Below, piece after piece: positions 33,867-46,300 of a DNA stretch of 64,000 nucleotides. The position numbers were made by a program, and so were the translations under genes. How positions within the stretch are numbered: the stretch's first letter is position 1; every line of letters starts with the position of its first letter. The notes under the pieces were generated by a model. The model searched no databases. It was not told the DNA's origin and was given only the letters and a program-made list of their open reading frames with translations. The stretch comes from Omphiscola glabra (taxonomy: Eukaryota > Mollusca > Gastropoda > Lymnaeidae): assembly GCA_964017045.1 (NCBI GenBank), contig OZ024796.1, forward strand, positions 23,189,010 through 23,253,009. The letters run 5' to 3'.

Positions 33867-34125
33867 CAGACTCTCTGCTCCCAGCTGTGACCAGTCAGAC
33901 TCTCTGCTCCCAGCTGTGACCAGTCAGACTCTCTGCTCCCAGCTGTGACCAGTCAGACTCTCTGCTCCCAGCTGTGACCAGTCAGACTCTCTGCTCCCAG
34001 CTGTGACCAGTCAGACTCTCTGCTCCCAGCTGTGACCAGTCAGACTCTCTGCTCCCAGCTGTGACCAGTCAGACTCTCTGCTCCCAGCTGTGACCAGTCA
34101 GACTCTCTGCTCCCAGCTGTGACCA
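33867..34125. repeat. 29-bp minisatellite, nine identical copies
   Basis: CAGACTCTCTGCTCCCAGCT followed by GTGACCAGT, repeated about nine times without visible variation. Complete homogeneity implies very recent expansion or assembly from identical units. Confidence 0.97.
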
Positions 34126-34172
34126 ACGGCTTGTTACACTAAAACTTGCAACCATTCAAAGTTAAAAGAAGT

Positions 34173-34583
34173 GGGCCCTAGTGTTGCCACAGCATAAGTG
34201 TGGGTTCGGGCCCTAGTGTTGCCACATCATAAGTGTGGTTCGGGCCCTAGTGTTGCCACAGCATAAGTGTGGGTTCGGGCCCTAGTGTTGCCACATCATA
34301 AGTGTGGGTTCGGGCCCTAGTGTTGCCACATCATAAGTGTGGTTCGGGCCCTAGTGTTGCCACAGCATAAGTGTGGTTCGGACCCTAGTGTTGCCACAGC
34401 ATAAGTGTGGTTCGGGCACTATTGTTGCCACAGAAAGTGTGGGTTCGGGCCCTAATGTTGCCACATCATAAGTGTGGTTCGGGCCCTAGTGTTGCCACAG
34501 AAAGTGTGGGTTCGGGCCCTAGTGTTGCCACAGCATAAGTGTGGTTCGGGCCCTAGTGTTACCACAGCATAAGTGTGGGTTCC
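34173..34583. repeat. 33-34-bp minisatellite, about 12 copies
   Basis: Units GGGCCCTAGTGTTGCCACA, then GCATAAGTGTGGGTTC. Variants: TCATAAG, GTGGTTC with one G fewer, and a shortened AAAGTG form. It starts 48 bp after the preceding array. Confidence 0.96.
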
Positions 34584-34904
34584 AGGATTTTTTCTTCTTC
34601 ATAAACTATGTAGCTTGAAATTAAGGTCAAATACCACTAAGACCGAAAATATACTATTGTGGTAGCTAGGCGATTAATTATAGAATAATGCTTCTATCTA
34701 TACGTTTTAATTTATTAGTAGTAAGAAGGAGAGATTTTAAAATTATGTAAACGATAATTACTTCTTGATTGTTTCTTTACTAATCTGTGTTTTATGATGC
34801 AATGGTTGGCTGGCGGTCATTGCTATAACGAAAAAAAGTGTGACATAATGGAAAGGGATTTGGGTCAAGACATGGATAAGAAAAATTTCAGATGGGACTG
34901 AAAG

Positions 34905-35061
34905 CAGGGACGTCATCTGAGTAGGGCACACCCTTCCTTGAACGTGCAGGTTTTATTTAAATTGCTATGTACTGTGTCGATTCCAGTAATAAACAACTTA
35001 TCAAACCGAGAAGGTTTTGGTCCCCCCCCCCCCTCAAAACAAACCTGAAATGACGCCCCTG
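34905..35061 (+). mobile_element. 157-bp hAT MITE
   Basis: Left end CAGGGACGTCAT and right end (reverse complement) CAGGGGCGTCAT agree at 11 of 12 positions. Flanks ACTGAAAG (34897-34904) and ACTCAAAG (35062-35069) agree at 7 of 8, fitting an aged 8-bp target duplication. The interior includes a run of Cs near 35022 and is non-coding. Different terminal family from both the SPIN-like and the 339-bp elements. Confidence 0.8.
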
Positions 35062-37036
35062 ACTCAAAGATAGCATGTGCAGTGGATGAGAATATAGAAG
35101 AACAAGAGTTACAAGGCAAGGATTGCCTCATATACACACATTTATGTGGGGCTCTATAATTTATGATTTCTTTTTTTTTTTCAAGCAGGCATTAACTGGT
35201 GCTTCAGCAGTCGCTGGTATGTGATACCTGTTTGGTGTCATAAATTAAAAACACATGTCTGTCTATAGGGGTTGTGGGGGGAGAGGGTGAATGTCTGGAA
35301 GGGTGGAGAAATTAGTGTTGTTTTGGGGGGGGGGGGGGATATTAAATCGTATCAGAAATCTGAATGCTAAGGGCCCTATTCGGTCCAGGTAACGCAGCAT
35401 CTGATAATCCCCAATGTCCATACGTTGTGTGGACACTTCTCCACAACAAGACAAGGCCACCGCCTGGGTAAGATGGGGGCAACTATCCAGGAAGTACTAA
35501 ACTTGCCGTACTTGTCAATTGTGATACTTACCACTGGGCGAGATTAGTCTAGGTCACCCGGTAACTGTGCTAACTCGTCCTGGCTGTTACTTTATCTCAT
35601 ATCAAGTCTATCATTAAAAAAAAATATGTGGAAGGGGGTAAAAAAAATTAACGGAGCCACCCCCACCCCCCTTTCTTTTTAAAAAACGAGGTTGTAAGGA
35701 AAATGGGCAGGGGTGATCACCCTGTCTACACTCAGCCGCACTGAGTTATGGAAACTTTTGCTCGTAGGCAGAAGTAGGTCAGGCCACCTCATGGCTGGTT
35801 AGGATTTTTGACGTGCACGGCGACGTCAGCGGCTATAAATAGCGTTGAATCATAGCCAATGTTTTCAAGGTTTTGAGGTCACGTCAAGTTTTCATGTCAG
35901 CGGATGAGCCCGTACAGGCCTCTCTATCTACAGGTCGCGTTCAACATTTCCCACTCACCCCCCCCCCAACTCTCTTATTATCCCCAAGCCTCTCTCTCTC
36001 TCTCTCTTTCCAGCGGCCTCGTGTTTTAGTAAACACTGCCATAGGGATTACGTAAAATTGTGTCTCTCTATCTAGGCCAGCCGCCTCCAGTTATGTTGTT
36101 TATTAGGCCAACGGTTCTGTGAATGTGAGATTAGCAGCCACGGACCTGTTTGACTACACAGTGGCGATTAGGTAAATAAACATGAATAGGGATATTTTAT
36201 TGATGTGACTGGTACTTAGCTTTATTATGTGACTGGTACTTGGCTATTATAGAGTCTGATCTCTCATCCTTAATCTATATTAATATAAAGATGCTCCTTA
36301 GATTAAAGGCATTCCGCTATTTCTAGGTTATAAAGCAGAATAAATGTTCGACCCCAAGGCTCATGGAGCAGGGAGCATTGAAATCCCGACTATACCGCCA
36401 TTAATTATGTCACTACCCGATTATATAGCACTCTTGTCCTAGATTGTGGGGGTCGGGGGTGCTGGTCTGAAGGAGAAATTGCGTATTCATAAGTAGGCAG
36501 TCTGTCTCATTGTGTTGTGCATTTTTTTTCTTTCTTTTTTTCTAGGGCGTGGGTAAGGGTCGAAACGGGTCATATCTACGTTTACTACTAAGAGATATTA
36601 TACAGGCTGTATATGGCACCATTCAATCAACTGTTGTCGTGTTGTTCGATGAAGAAGGCGTTACGTCGAAACGTCCTTTTAAATCGATCTGTCCTTATTT
36701 TCTTTTCCATCGTAAACGTTTATAGTTTTAACTAGTTATTTACTCCAGAAGATAACCACGGACCACCACGGGGGTTAAGTTCTTCGTTGTCTTTTCTTCC
36801 GTTAGCTTCTGATGCGTTTAAAGACACTACACTACACAATTAATGTATATATTTCTCAGTCTTAATGTGATAGGTCCGTTTCTGATAAGTCAGTTTATGA
36901 TAAGTCAGAATCCGATAAGTCATTATAATTATACTATGATAATTCGGTATATTATAAAGTCATCTCACTACACAGGCGAGACGAAGCGGGGCTAGTCTGA
37001 CAAGTCACCGTTCCATAGCCCAGGTCAGGGTCAGAT
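35062..37036. other. Intergenic sequence without recognisable genes
   Basis: Contains 14 Gs at 35325-35338, CT repeats near 35990-36010, and degenerate GATAAGTCA phrases at 36.88-36.96 kb. A CGAAACGTCC motif at 36666 lies in a context resembling retroelement 3' ends. No gene is called. Confidence 0.45.
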
Positions 37037-37290
37037 GTTGGGAGGGAGAGAGGGAGAGAGAGAGGGAGAGAGAAAGGGAGAAAGGCATATGGAGAAATAG
37101 AGTGAGAGAGAGAAAGTGAAAACAAGTGAGAGACAGTAAGAGAGTGATAAGAGAACGCAAACAATTGAGAGACAGAAATGAGAAAGAGGGATAAAAGGTC
37201 AGAGAGAAGAACAGAAGAGGGCGAGAGAGAGAGAAAGAAAGGCAGATAGATATAGAGTGAGAGAAGCAGAGAGAGTGAGAAATCTGTTTT
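37037..37290. repeat. GA-rich polypurine tract
   Basis: About 250 bp dominated by GAGAGA and GGGAGA phrases; smaller relative of the 14.8-15.3 kb tract. Confidence 0.88.
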
Positions 37291-37690
37291 AGCTAGAAGA
37301 GGCTTTTTAGCGTGTTAACACTGGCAATTCCATCGACACAAGGTCACCACCACAGCTGTGGCAACATTCACCACATTAGATGACCTCAAAGTAGTCAGGC
37401 ATACAACTAGTGATTCTAAAATTCAATTCTTAAATGCCACGGTTTATCAAACTTCAAATAAAATAATAAAATGTAAAATTTCGATACGGTAATCCTTCGT
37501 CCGAAAGAGCTGCAAAAAAAATAGCAATGGCTTGAACATAAAATAACGAACACATTTCATCTTGACCAAAATATCAACATACCAAGTATCTGGAGACGTT
37601 GAAGTTGTCTTGTTTTAAAGCAAATAAAAAAATATTTTAAAATAAATACTAATTGTTTTCAATAAAGTAATCTGGTTTTTAATGATGGCG
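37291..37690. other. Spacer before the large satellite
   Basis: Unique-looking AT-rich sequence; nothing recognised. Confidence 0.4.
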
Positions 37691-37691
37691 A

Positions 37692-40600
37692 CTAGAGCTT
37701 CACCATCCGTGACACGATCGTACAGTTTCGCCACCCGTGACCTGGTCGTATAGTCTCACCATACGTGACCTGGTCGAAGAGTTGCACCACCCGACTTAGC
37801 CGTAGAGTTTAACCATCCGTGACACGGTCGTAGAGTTAACCACCCGTGAGCTGGTCGTAGAGTTTCACCACCCGACTTGGTCGTAGAGTTTTACCACCAG
37901 TGACCTGGTCGTAGAGTTTCACCACCAGTGACCTGGCCGTAGAGTTTCACCACCCGACCTGGCCCCAGAGATTCACCACCCGACCAGGCCGTAGAGTTTC
38001 ACCACCAGTGACCTGGTCGTAGAGTTTCACCAACAGTGACCTGATAGTAGAGTTTCATCCCCAGTGACCTGGTCGTAGAGTTTCACAAGCCGACCTGGTC
38101 GTAGAGTTTCACCACCAGTGACCTGGCCGTAGAATTTAACCACACGACCTAGCCATAGAGTTTCACCACTCGACCTGGCCGTAGAGTTTCACCACCCGAC
38201 CTGGCCGTAGAGTTTCACCACCAGTGACCTGGTCGTAGAGTTTCACCAACAGTGACCTGATAGTAGAGTTTCATCCCCAGTGACCTGGTCGTAGAGTTTC
38301 ACAAGCCGACCTGGTCGTAGAGTCTCACCACCAGTGACCTGGCCGTAGAATTTAACCACCCGACATGGCCGTAGAGTTTCACCACCCGACCTGGTCGTAG
38401 AGTTTCACCAACAGTGACCTGGCCATAGAGTTACACCACACGACCTAGCCATAGAGTTTCACCACTCGACCTGGCCGTAAAGTTTCACCACCCGACCTGG
38501 CCGTAGAGTTTCACCACCAGTGACCTAGTCGTAGATTTTCACCACCAATGACCTGATCCAAGAGTTTCACCTTTCGACCTAGCCGTAGAGTTTCACCAAC
38601 GACCAGGATCTAGAGATTCACCACCCGACATGGCCGTAGAGTTTCACCACCAGTGACCTGGTCGTAGAGTTTCACCACCCGAACTGGTCGTAGAGTTTCA
38701 CCACCAGTGACCTGGTCGTAGAGTTTCACCACCAGTGACCTGGCCGTAAAGTTTCACCACCCGACATGGCCGTAGAGTTTCACCACCCGACCTGGTTGTA
38801 GAGTTTCACCACCAGTGACCTGGTCGTAGAGTTTCACCAACAGTGACCTGGCCATAGAGTTACACCACACGACCTAGCCATAGAGTTTCACCACTCGACC
38901 TGGCCGTAGAGTTTCACCACCCGACCTGGCCGTAGAGTTTCACCACCAGTGACCTAGTCGTAGATTTTCACCACCAATGACCTGATCCAAGAGTTTCAAC
39001 TTTCGACCTAGCCGTAGAGTTTCACCAACGACCAGGATCTAGAGATTCACCACCCGCCATGGCCGTAGAGTTTCACCACCTGACCTGGTCGTAGAGTTTC
39101 ACCACCCGAACTGGTCGTAGAGTTTCACCACCAGTTACCTGGTCGTAGAGTTTCACCATCAGTGATCTGGCCATAGAGTTTCACCACACGACCTGGCCTT
39201 AGAGTTTCACCAGCCGACCTGGTCGTAGAGTTTCACCATCAGTGACCTGGTCGTAGAGTTTTACCACCCGAATAGGCCGTAGATTTTAACCACCCGACCT
39301 GGCCATAGAGTTTCACCACTCGACCTGGTCGTAGAGTTTCTCCACCAGTGACCTGGTCGTAGAGTTTCACCATCAGTGATCTGGCCATAGAGTTTCACCA
39401 CACGACCTGGCCTTAGAGTTTCACCAGCCGACCTGGTCGTAGAGTTTCATTACCAGTGACATTGTCGTAGAGTTTCACAACCAGTGAACTGGCCGTAGAG
39501 TTTCACAACCAGTGAACTGGCCGTAGAGTTTCACAACCAGTGAACTGGCCGTAGAGTTTCACAACCAGTGAACTGGCCGTAGAGTTTCACAACCAGTGAA
39601 CTGGCCGTAGAGTTTCACAACCAGTGAACTGGCCGTAGAGTTTCACAACCAGTGAACTGGCCGTAGAGTTTCACAACCAGTGAACTGGCCGTAGAGTTTC
39701 ACCACCCGACCTAGCCGTAGAGTTTCACGACCCGACCTGGCCGTAGAGTTTCAACACTCGACCTGGCCGTAGAGTTTCAACACCCGACCTGGCCGTAGAG
39801 TTTCAACACCCGACCTGGCCGTAGAGTTTCAACACTCGACTTAGCCGTAGAGTTTCAACACCCGACCTGGCCGTAGAGTTTCACCACCCGACCTAGCCGT
39901 AGAGTTTCAACACTCGACCTGGTCGTAGAGTTTCACCACCCGACCTGGCCGTAGAGTTTCAACACCCGACCTGGCCGTAGAGTTTCACCACCAGTGAACG
40001 GGCCGTAAAGTTTCACCACCCGACCTGTCCCTAGAGTTTCACCAGCCGACCTGGTCGTACAGTTTCACCATCAGTGACCTGGTCGTAGAGTTTTACCACC
40101 CGAACTGGCCGTAGAGTTTAACCACCGACCTGACCCTAGAGTTTCACCACCCGACCTGGCAGTAGAGTTTCACCACCAGTGACCTGGTCGTAGATTTTCA
40201 CCACCAGCGACCTGGTCGTAGAGTTTCATCACCAGTGACCTGATCGTAGAGTTTCACCACCCGAACTGGTCGTAGAGTTTCACCACCAGTGACCTGGTCG
40301 TAGAGTTTCACCACCTGTGACCTGGCCGTAGAGTTTCACTACCCGACGTGGCCCTAGAGTTTCACGAGCCGACCTGGTCGTAGAGTTTCACCACCAGTGA
40401 CCTGGTCGTAGAGGTTCACCACCAGTGACCTGGCCGTAGAGTTTCACCACCCGACCTGGCTGTAGAGTTTCACCACTCGACCTGGCCGAACAGTTTCACC
40501 ACCCGTTCTGGCTGTAGAGTTTCACCACCCGACCTGGCCTTAGAGTTTCACCACCCGACCTGGATGTAGATTTTCACCACCCGACCTGGCTGTAGAGTTT

Positions 40601-42504
40601 CACCACCCGTCCTGGCCGTAGAGTTTCAACACCCGACCTGGCTGTAGAGTTTCATCACCTGACATGGTTGTAGAGTTTCACCACCTGACCTGGCTGTATA
40701 GCGTTTCACCACCCGTCCTGGCTGTAGAGTTTCACCACAAGTGACCTGGCCGTAGAGTTTTACCACCCGACCTGGCCGTAGAGTTTCACCACCAGTTACC
40801 TGGTCGTAGAGTTTCACTACCAGTGACCTGGTCGTAGAGTTTCACCACCAGTGACCTGGCCGTAAAGTTTCACCACCCGACCTGTCCCTAGAGTTTCACC
40901 AGCCGACCTGGTCGTAGAGTTTCACCATCAGTGACCTGGTCGTAGAGTTTTACCACCCGAATAGGCCGTAGAGTTTAACCACCTGACCTGGCCATAGAGT
41001 TTCACCACCCGACCTGGTCGTAGAGTTTCACCATCAGTGATCTGGCCATAGAGTTTCTCCACACGACCTGGCCTTAGAGTTTCACTAGCCGACCTGGTCG
41101 TAGAGTTTCATTACCAGTGACATTGTCGTAGAGTTTCACCACCAGTGAACTGGCCGTAGAGTTTCACCACCCGACCTAGCAGTAGAGTTTCACCACTCGA
41201 CCTGGCCGTAGAGTTTCACCACCCGACCTGGCCGTAGAGTTTCAACACACACCCTGGCCGTAGAGTTTCAACACTCGACCTAGCCGTAGAGTTTCAACAC
41301 TCGACCTGGCGGTAGAGTTTCACCACCCGACCTGGCCGTAGAGTTTCAACACCCGACCTGGCCGTAGAGTTTCACCACCAGTGAACGGGCCGTAAAGTTT
41401 CACCACCCGACCTGTCCCTAGAGTTTCACCAGCCGACCTGGTCGTAGAGTTTCACCATCAGCGACCTGGTCGTAGAGTTTTACCGCCCGACCTGGCAGTA
41501 GAGTTTAACCACCGACCTGACCCTAGAGATTCACCACCCGACCTGGCAGTAGAGTTTCACCACCAGTGACCTGGTCGTAGATTTTCACCACCAGCGACCT
41601 GGTCGTAAAGTTTCATCACCAGTGACCTGATCGTAGAGTTTCACCACCCGAACTGGTCGTAGAGTTTCACCACCAGTGACCTGGTCGTAGAGTTTCACCA
41701 CCTGTGACCTGGCCTTAGAGTTTCACCACCCGACCTGGCCCTAGAGTTTCACGAGCCGACCTGGTCGTAGAGTTTCACCACCAGTGACCTGGTCGTAGAG
41801 GTTCACCACCAGTGACCTGGCTGTAGAGTTTCACCACCCGACCTGGCCGAACAGTTTCACCACCCGACTTGGCTGTAGAGTTTCACCACCCGACCTGGAT
41901 GTAGAGTTTCACCACCCGACCTGGCCGTAGAGTTTCACCACCCGACCTGGCTGTAGAGTTTCATCACCTGATATGGTTGTAGAGTTTCACCACCTGACCT
42001 GGCTGTATAGCGTTTCACCACCCGACCTGGCTGTAGAGTTTCACCACAAGTGACCTGGCCTTAGAGTTTCACCACCCGACCTGGCCGTAGAGTTTCACCA
42101 CCAGTGACCTGGTCGTAGAGTTTCACCACCGACCTGGCCGTAGAGTTTATCCAGCCGACCTGGCCGTAGAGTTTCACCACCAGTGACCTGGTCGTAGATT
42201 TTCACTACCAGTGACCTGGTCGTAGAGTTTCATCACCAGTGACCTGGTCGTAGAGTTTCACCACCCGACCTGGCCGTAGAGTTTCACCACCCGACCTGGC
42301 TGTAGAGTTTCACCACCAGTGACCTGGCCGTAGAGTTTCACCACCCGTCCTGGCCGTAGAGTTTCACCACCAGTGACCTGGCCTTAGAGTTTCACCACCC
42401 GACCTGGCCGTAGAGTTTCACCACTAGACCTGGCCGTATAGTTTCACCACCAGTGACCTGGCCGTAGAGTTTCTCCACCCGACCTGGCCGTAGAGTTTCA
42501 CCAG
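37692..42504. repeat. 4.8-kb satellite of mixed 26- and 28-bp units
   Basis: About 178 units of GTAGAGTTTCACCA followed either by CCCGACCTGGCC (26 bp) or CCAGTGACCTGGTC (28 bp). The two types are interleaved irregularly, and both drift by substitutions. Eight identical 28-bp units carrying CAGTGAACTGGCC occur at 39482-39690. Larger duplicated blocks are visible: offset 216 bp near 38.03/38.25 kb, about 430 bp near 38.57/39.00 kb, and 1387 bp between 39.99-40.3 and 41.38-41.7 kb. No transposon interrupts it. Confidence 0.97.
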
Positions 42505-43086
42505 CTGATAAAAATGACTGGTCGGGGATTGTTTTGGGTGTTTGTGGGGGGGGGGGGTGTGGGGGGACACACCGTCATTTCAACTCATGTTCAATCTTTT
42601 AACTCTTGGGTGTAGCACAATTGTACCACCTTAAACTGTATAGTCCTCTACTGCCACAATAGGCGACAGACCTCCCCATCGGGCTCCAGGTCACACTCAA
42701 GCGTCACTGCTGCAGGAAACACAACGACGTCCGTAGCCCAACACAGCTCAAGGGTTGGCGGGCATTTATCGCTGGACTACCTAGCCATCCGTGCGTATGT
42801 CCGTTAGATCAACCACTCGGTGAATCAACGACGAAAAAAAAATTATAAAAGCGACATCAGCAAGAGAAATCCAGGACAGCGGTAACTCGATTCCGGACAG
42901 TGTCAACCTGACAAACAAGACCCGGAGCTGGAGCAGTGCGCACTTTGAGGGCAAGACTTCGATAAGAGTGCATGGAATCAGTCTAATGGAGGAGGGTGCT
43001 GGTGCTGACCTTCGGCTTAGAGGGCGCGTGTTTGAAATAAGATATTCATTTACGTGAGACTGACGTCATCAAACGTACCCAAAAAA

Positions 43087-43118
<32 letters not shown>

Positions 43119-43616
43119 CAAGATCGAGAACTGAAAGGCTTCGCCAGTTTTCAGATCACGTGACACCCATTAAACTACTAATGATTTATTCCAAGTATTT
43201 AATGGATTTGAAAAATCTCGATAAAATATTCATGTCAGAATTTAAAAAAAAACAAACAAACAAACACAAAAAAAACAACCGATTTTTTTTTTGTTTAAAA
43301 GCCTTGTAAATTCATGAAAAGAAAATTGAACTTTTTTTAATTTTCTTTCGGAGAGACAGTCTTTAGCCAGGGGTCAAACACCAAGATAATACTGGTACAA
43401 ATCTGTTGAAAGATGCGGACGAATAATTACAGTGACAATAAACGATGTTTCTTCACATGTTTCTTGTCTAGCGCACTTCTTCCCCCGGGTCCCCGCAGAC
43501 TCGAGACGCAGTAGAAGAATTACTCACAATTATAGTACATTGGAAATTATATCCAGTCGCTGAGGGAAGGGGATGATATTGATTGTCGTATTCGCTATTA
43601 ATGTTCCAGGGGGACT
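42505..43616. other. Unique-looking intergenic sequence
   Basis: A spacer of GC-richer unique sequence (42.6-43.05 kb), then AT-rich sequence with 27 As at 43092-43118. No ORF or repeat worth calling. Confidence 0.4.
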
Positions 43617-44105
43617 GTTCTAACGGACAAGGGAGTCCTACTACAGTCATCATCTCATCATGGATTTCTATCAACCAATTCCAATCAACTCCTCAACACA
43701 TAATCTTGAAAAAAAAATATTTAAAAAAATAAATAAATAAATGACCATATATTTTTCTACATTGGCGGAGTCTACATTGGTAGAATGCAATACCGTTAGT
43801 ATATTTACGTGGAGATAAGTAGAATGCATTACCATTAGTATATTTACGTGGAGATAAGTAGAATGCATTGCCATTAGTATATTTAGGTGGAGATAAGTAG
43901 AATGCATTGCCATTAGTATATTTAGGTGGAGATCGATAGAATGCGTTACCATTAGTATATTAATGTGAAGATATGTAGAATGCATTACCGTTAGTATATT
44001 TATGTGGAGATCGGTAGAATGCATTTCCATTAGTATATTTATATGAAGATATGTAGAATGCATTACCATTAGTATATTTATGTGGATATATGAAGAATGC
44101 ATTAT
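43617..44105. repeat. 489-bp duplicated block, copy 1, with 39-bp array
   Basis: Starts with GTTCTAACGGACAAGGGAGT and a unique lead of about 125 bp. An array of 39-bp units follows (GTAGAATGCATTACCATTAG, then TATATTTACGTGGAGATAA). The entire block recurs immediately downstream. Minus-strand ORFs of 132-143 codons through it repeat HSTYLHINILMVM every 13 residues and are repeat artefacts. Confidence 0.93.
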
Positions 44106-44500
44106 GTTCTAACGGACAAGGGAGTCCTACTACAGTCATCATCTCATCATGGATTTCTATCAACCAATTCCAATCAACTCCTCAACACATAATCTTGAAA
44201 AAAAAATATTTAAAAAAATAAATAAATAAATGACCATATTTTTTTCTACATTGGCGGAGTCTACATTGGTAGAATGCAATACCGTTAGTATATTTACGTG
44301 GAGATAAGTAGAATGCATTACCATTAGTATATTTACGTGGAGATAAGTAGAATGCATTTCCATTAGTATATTTATATGAAGATATGTAGAATGCATTACC
44401 ATTAGTATATTTATGTGGATATATGAAGAATGCATTACCATTAGTATAAATATGTGGAGATGTGTAGAATGCAAAACCATGATGTATTTATATGAATACA
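44106..44500. repeat. 489-bp duplicated block, copy 2, contracted
   Basis: Repeats the lead at 43617 almost exactly, then carries fewer 39-bp units; the missing ones correspond to the middle of copy 1's array. It ends with AATGCAAAACCATGATG and a degenerate tail. A 15-G run follows at 44534-44548. Confidence 0.92.
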
Positions 44501-45530
44501 TAACTTTAAAGAAAAAATCGCTATGCTTTGAACGGGGGGGGGGGGGGGCGGGAGTCAAGGCGTGTTAACGTCTTTAACCCCAGAGCTTCCTCTCTACTTC
44601 CTCTCTACTTCCTCTCTACTCGTCACCGTTTCAAAAACCAAAATGACAAAAAAACTGATTGAGTCATCACGCCCGTGCCTAGATCTCGCTGTAGTGGTGT
44701 CAGCATACTCTCGTCACCACATCGTTACTCTGCGTTTCATCTATCGATCTCTGAGACACAAGAGTGCGCGAGGCACAAAGCGGATGTGACGGGGCGTACT
44801 TATTATCGCCGATGGAACTTTACTACCGACAATAAGGAGTCCAGTAAATAAATACTATTTATTAGTGATATTTACTCCTCATACAAGGAACATTTATTAG
44901 TGTGGCTCCAAATCAGGGGTCCTCTATATTAGTTTCCACGGTGCTGTTTTCGAACAACGGTAGATCGTCATGCCTAAAATAAGTATATACATTAAAAGAA
45001 TACCCCAGTCCCGTTTTAAAATGAATAAATTATCCCACCAAATTTATACATTAGAAAACCAATTACGTAAACTGTAGTGATAATTTCTTCCATATAAATC
45101 GATAAAATAATATCTATTTTGATTATCTGTGAATAGAAATAGAACTCATAGAAGTTACTAGAAAGGCTTTTTTTTTCATAAGATACATTTGAGTACTGCC
45201 AATCAAAAACATTTGCCTTGCCGCATTGTAGAGCATCAAGGGCGATGTACAGGCAGAAACCTAGGGGCAGACTGAGATCAATTAAGGATGAACAGAATGA
45301 CTTGCAACGGGTTTGATTTCAGAGTTCGTCTTCTCTTTGATGAGCTGCCACCCAAGGTTAACGAATCCCATCCACCCGTGGTGCTGGTGTTGTTTATGCT
45401 CGTCTAGTCTTTTGCTGTGGCCATCTTGGGGATGAGCTCCAGCCCCCGAGCTTGGGATCGACACCTAAATATATATGATATATTTAACACCACGGCACTC
45501 ACCACACTTATGCCAGCCACCTATATTTTA
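44501..45530. other. Intergenic sequence with short CT repeat
   Basis: Three copies of a 12-bp phrase with CCTCTCTACTT lie at 44586-44620. A second copy of the diverged 18.4-kb repeat is at about 45290-45460. Otherwise nothing recognised. Confidence 0.45.
45290..45460. repeat. Diverged interspersed repeat, copy 2
   Basis: Shares ordered short matches with 18.40-18.64 kb, including GAGCTGCCACCCAAGGTTAA against GAGTTGCCATCCAGAGTTGG and the GGTGCTGGTG..GTTT segment. Too diverged to set ends. Confidence 0.45.
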
Positions 45531-46300
45531 ACTGTCATCTGTCGTAATTTTTTTTTCTGCGATTCCATACGTAACCCCCACCCACACCCTCACCCCCCAC
45601 ACCCACACCCTCGCCACCCCCCACCCTCCCCCCACACCCTCACCCTCACCCCCACACCCTCACCCCCACACCACCCCCCACCCTCACCCCCCACCCTCAC
45701 CCCCCACCCTCACCCTCCACCCTCACCCCCCACACCCTCACCCCCACACCCTCACCCCCAAAACCCTCACCCCCACACCCTCCCCCACACCCTCACCCCT
45801 CCCCACACCCTCCCTCCTCCCCTCACCCCCACCCCCCTCACCCCCACCCCCCTCACCCTCACCCCCACCCCCCACCCCCCACACTGTCATCTGTCGTAAT
45901 TTTTTTTTCTGCGATTCCATACGTAACCCCCACCCACACCCTCACCCCCACACCCACACCCTCGCCACCCCCACACCCTCACCCCACCCTCCCCCCACAC
46001 CGTCACCCCCACACCCTCACCCCCACACCACCCCCACCCCCACCCCCCACCCACACCCTCACCCCCACACCCTCACCCCAAAACCCTCACCCCCACACCC
46101 TCACCCCTCCCCACACCCTCCCTCCTCCCCTCACCCCACCCCCCTCACCCCCACCCCCTCACCCCCCCACACCCCCACCCCCCTCACCCCCACCCCCACC
46201 CCCCTCACCCCCAACCCCACCCCCCTCAATCCCCACCCCCACCCCCCACACCTCACCCCCACCCCCTCACCCCCACACCCTCAACCCCCAACACACACAC
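45531..46300. repeat. C-rich CACACCCTCACCCC tract with internal duplication
   Basis: Irregular CACCCTCACCCC phrases for about 700 bp. The lead ACTGTCATCTGTCGTAATTT, then GCGATTCCATACGTAACC, appears at 45531 and again at 45883, so a 352-bp block was duplicated in tandem. The plus-strand ORF of 160 codons is proline/threonine/histidine read-through. Confidence 0.95.

Noticed and set aside
45417..45899. 160-codon proline-rich ORF
   Set aside because: Made by the CACACCCTCACCCC tract.
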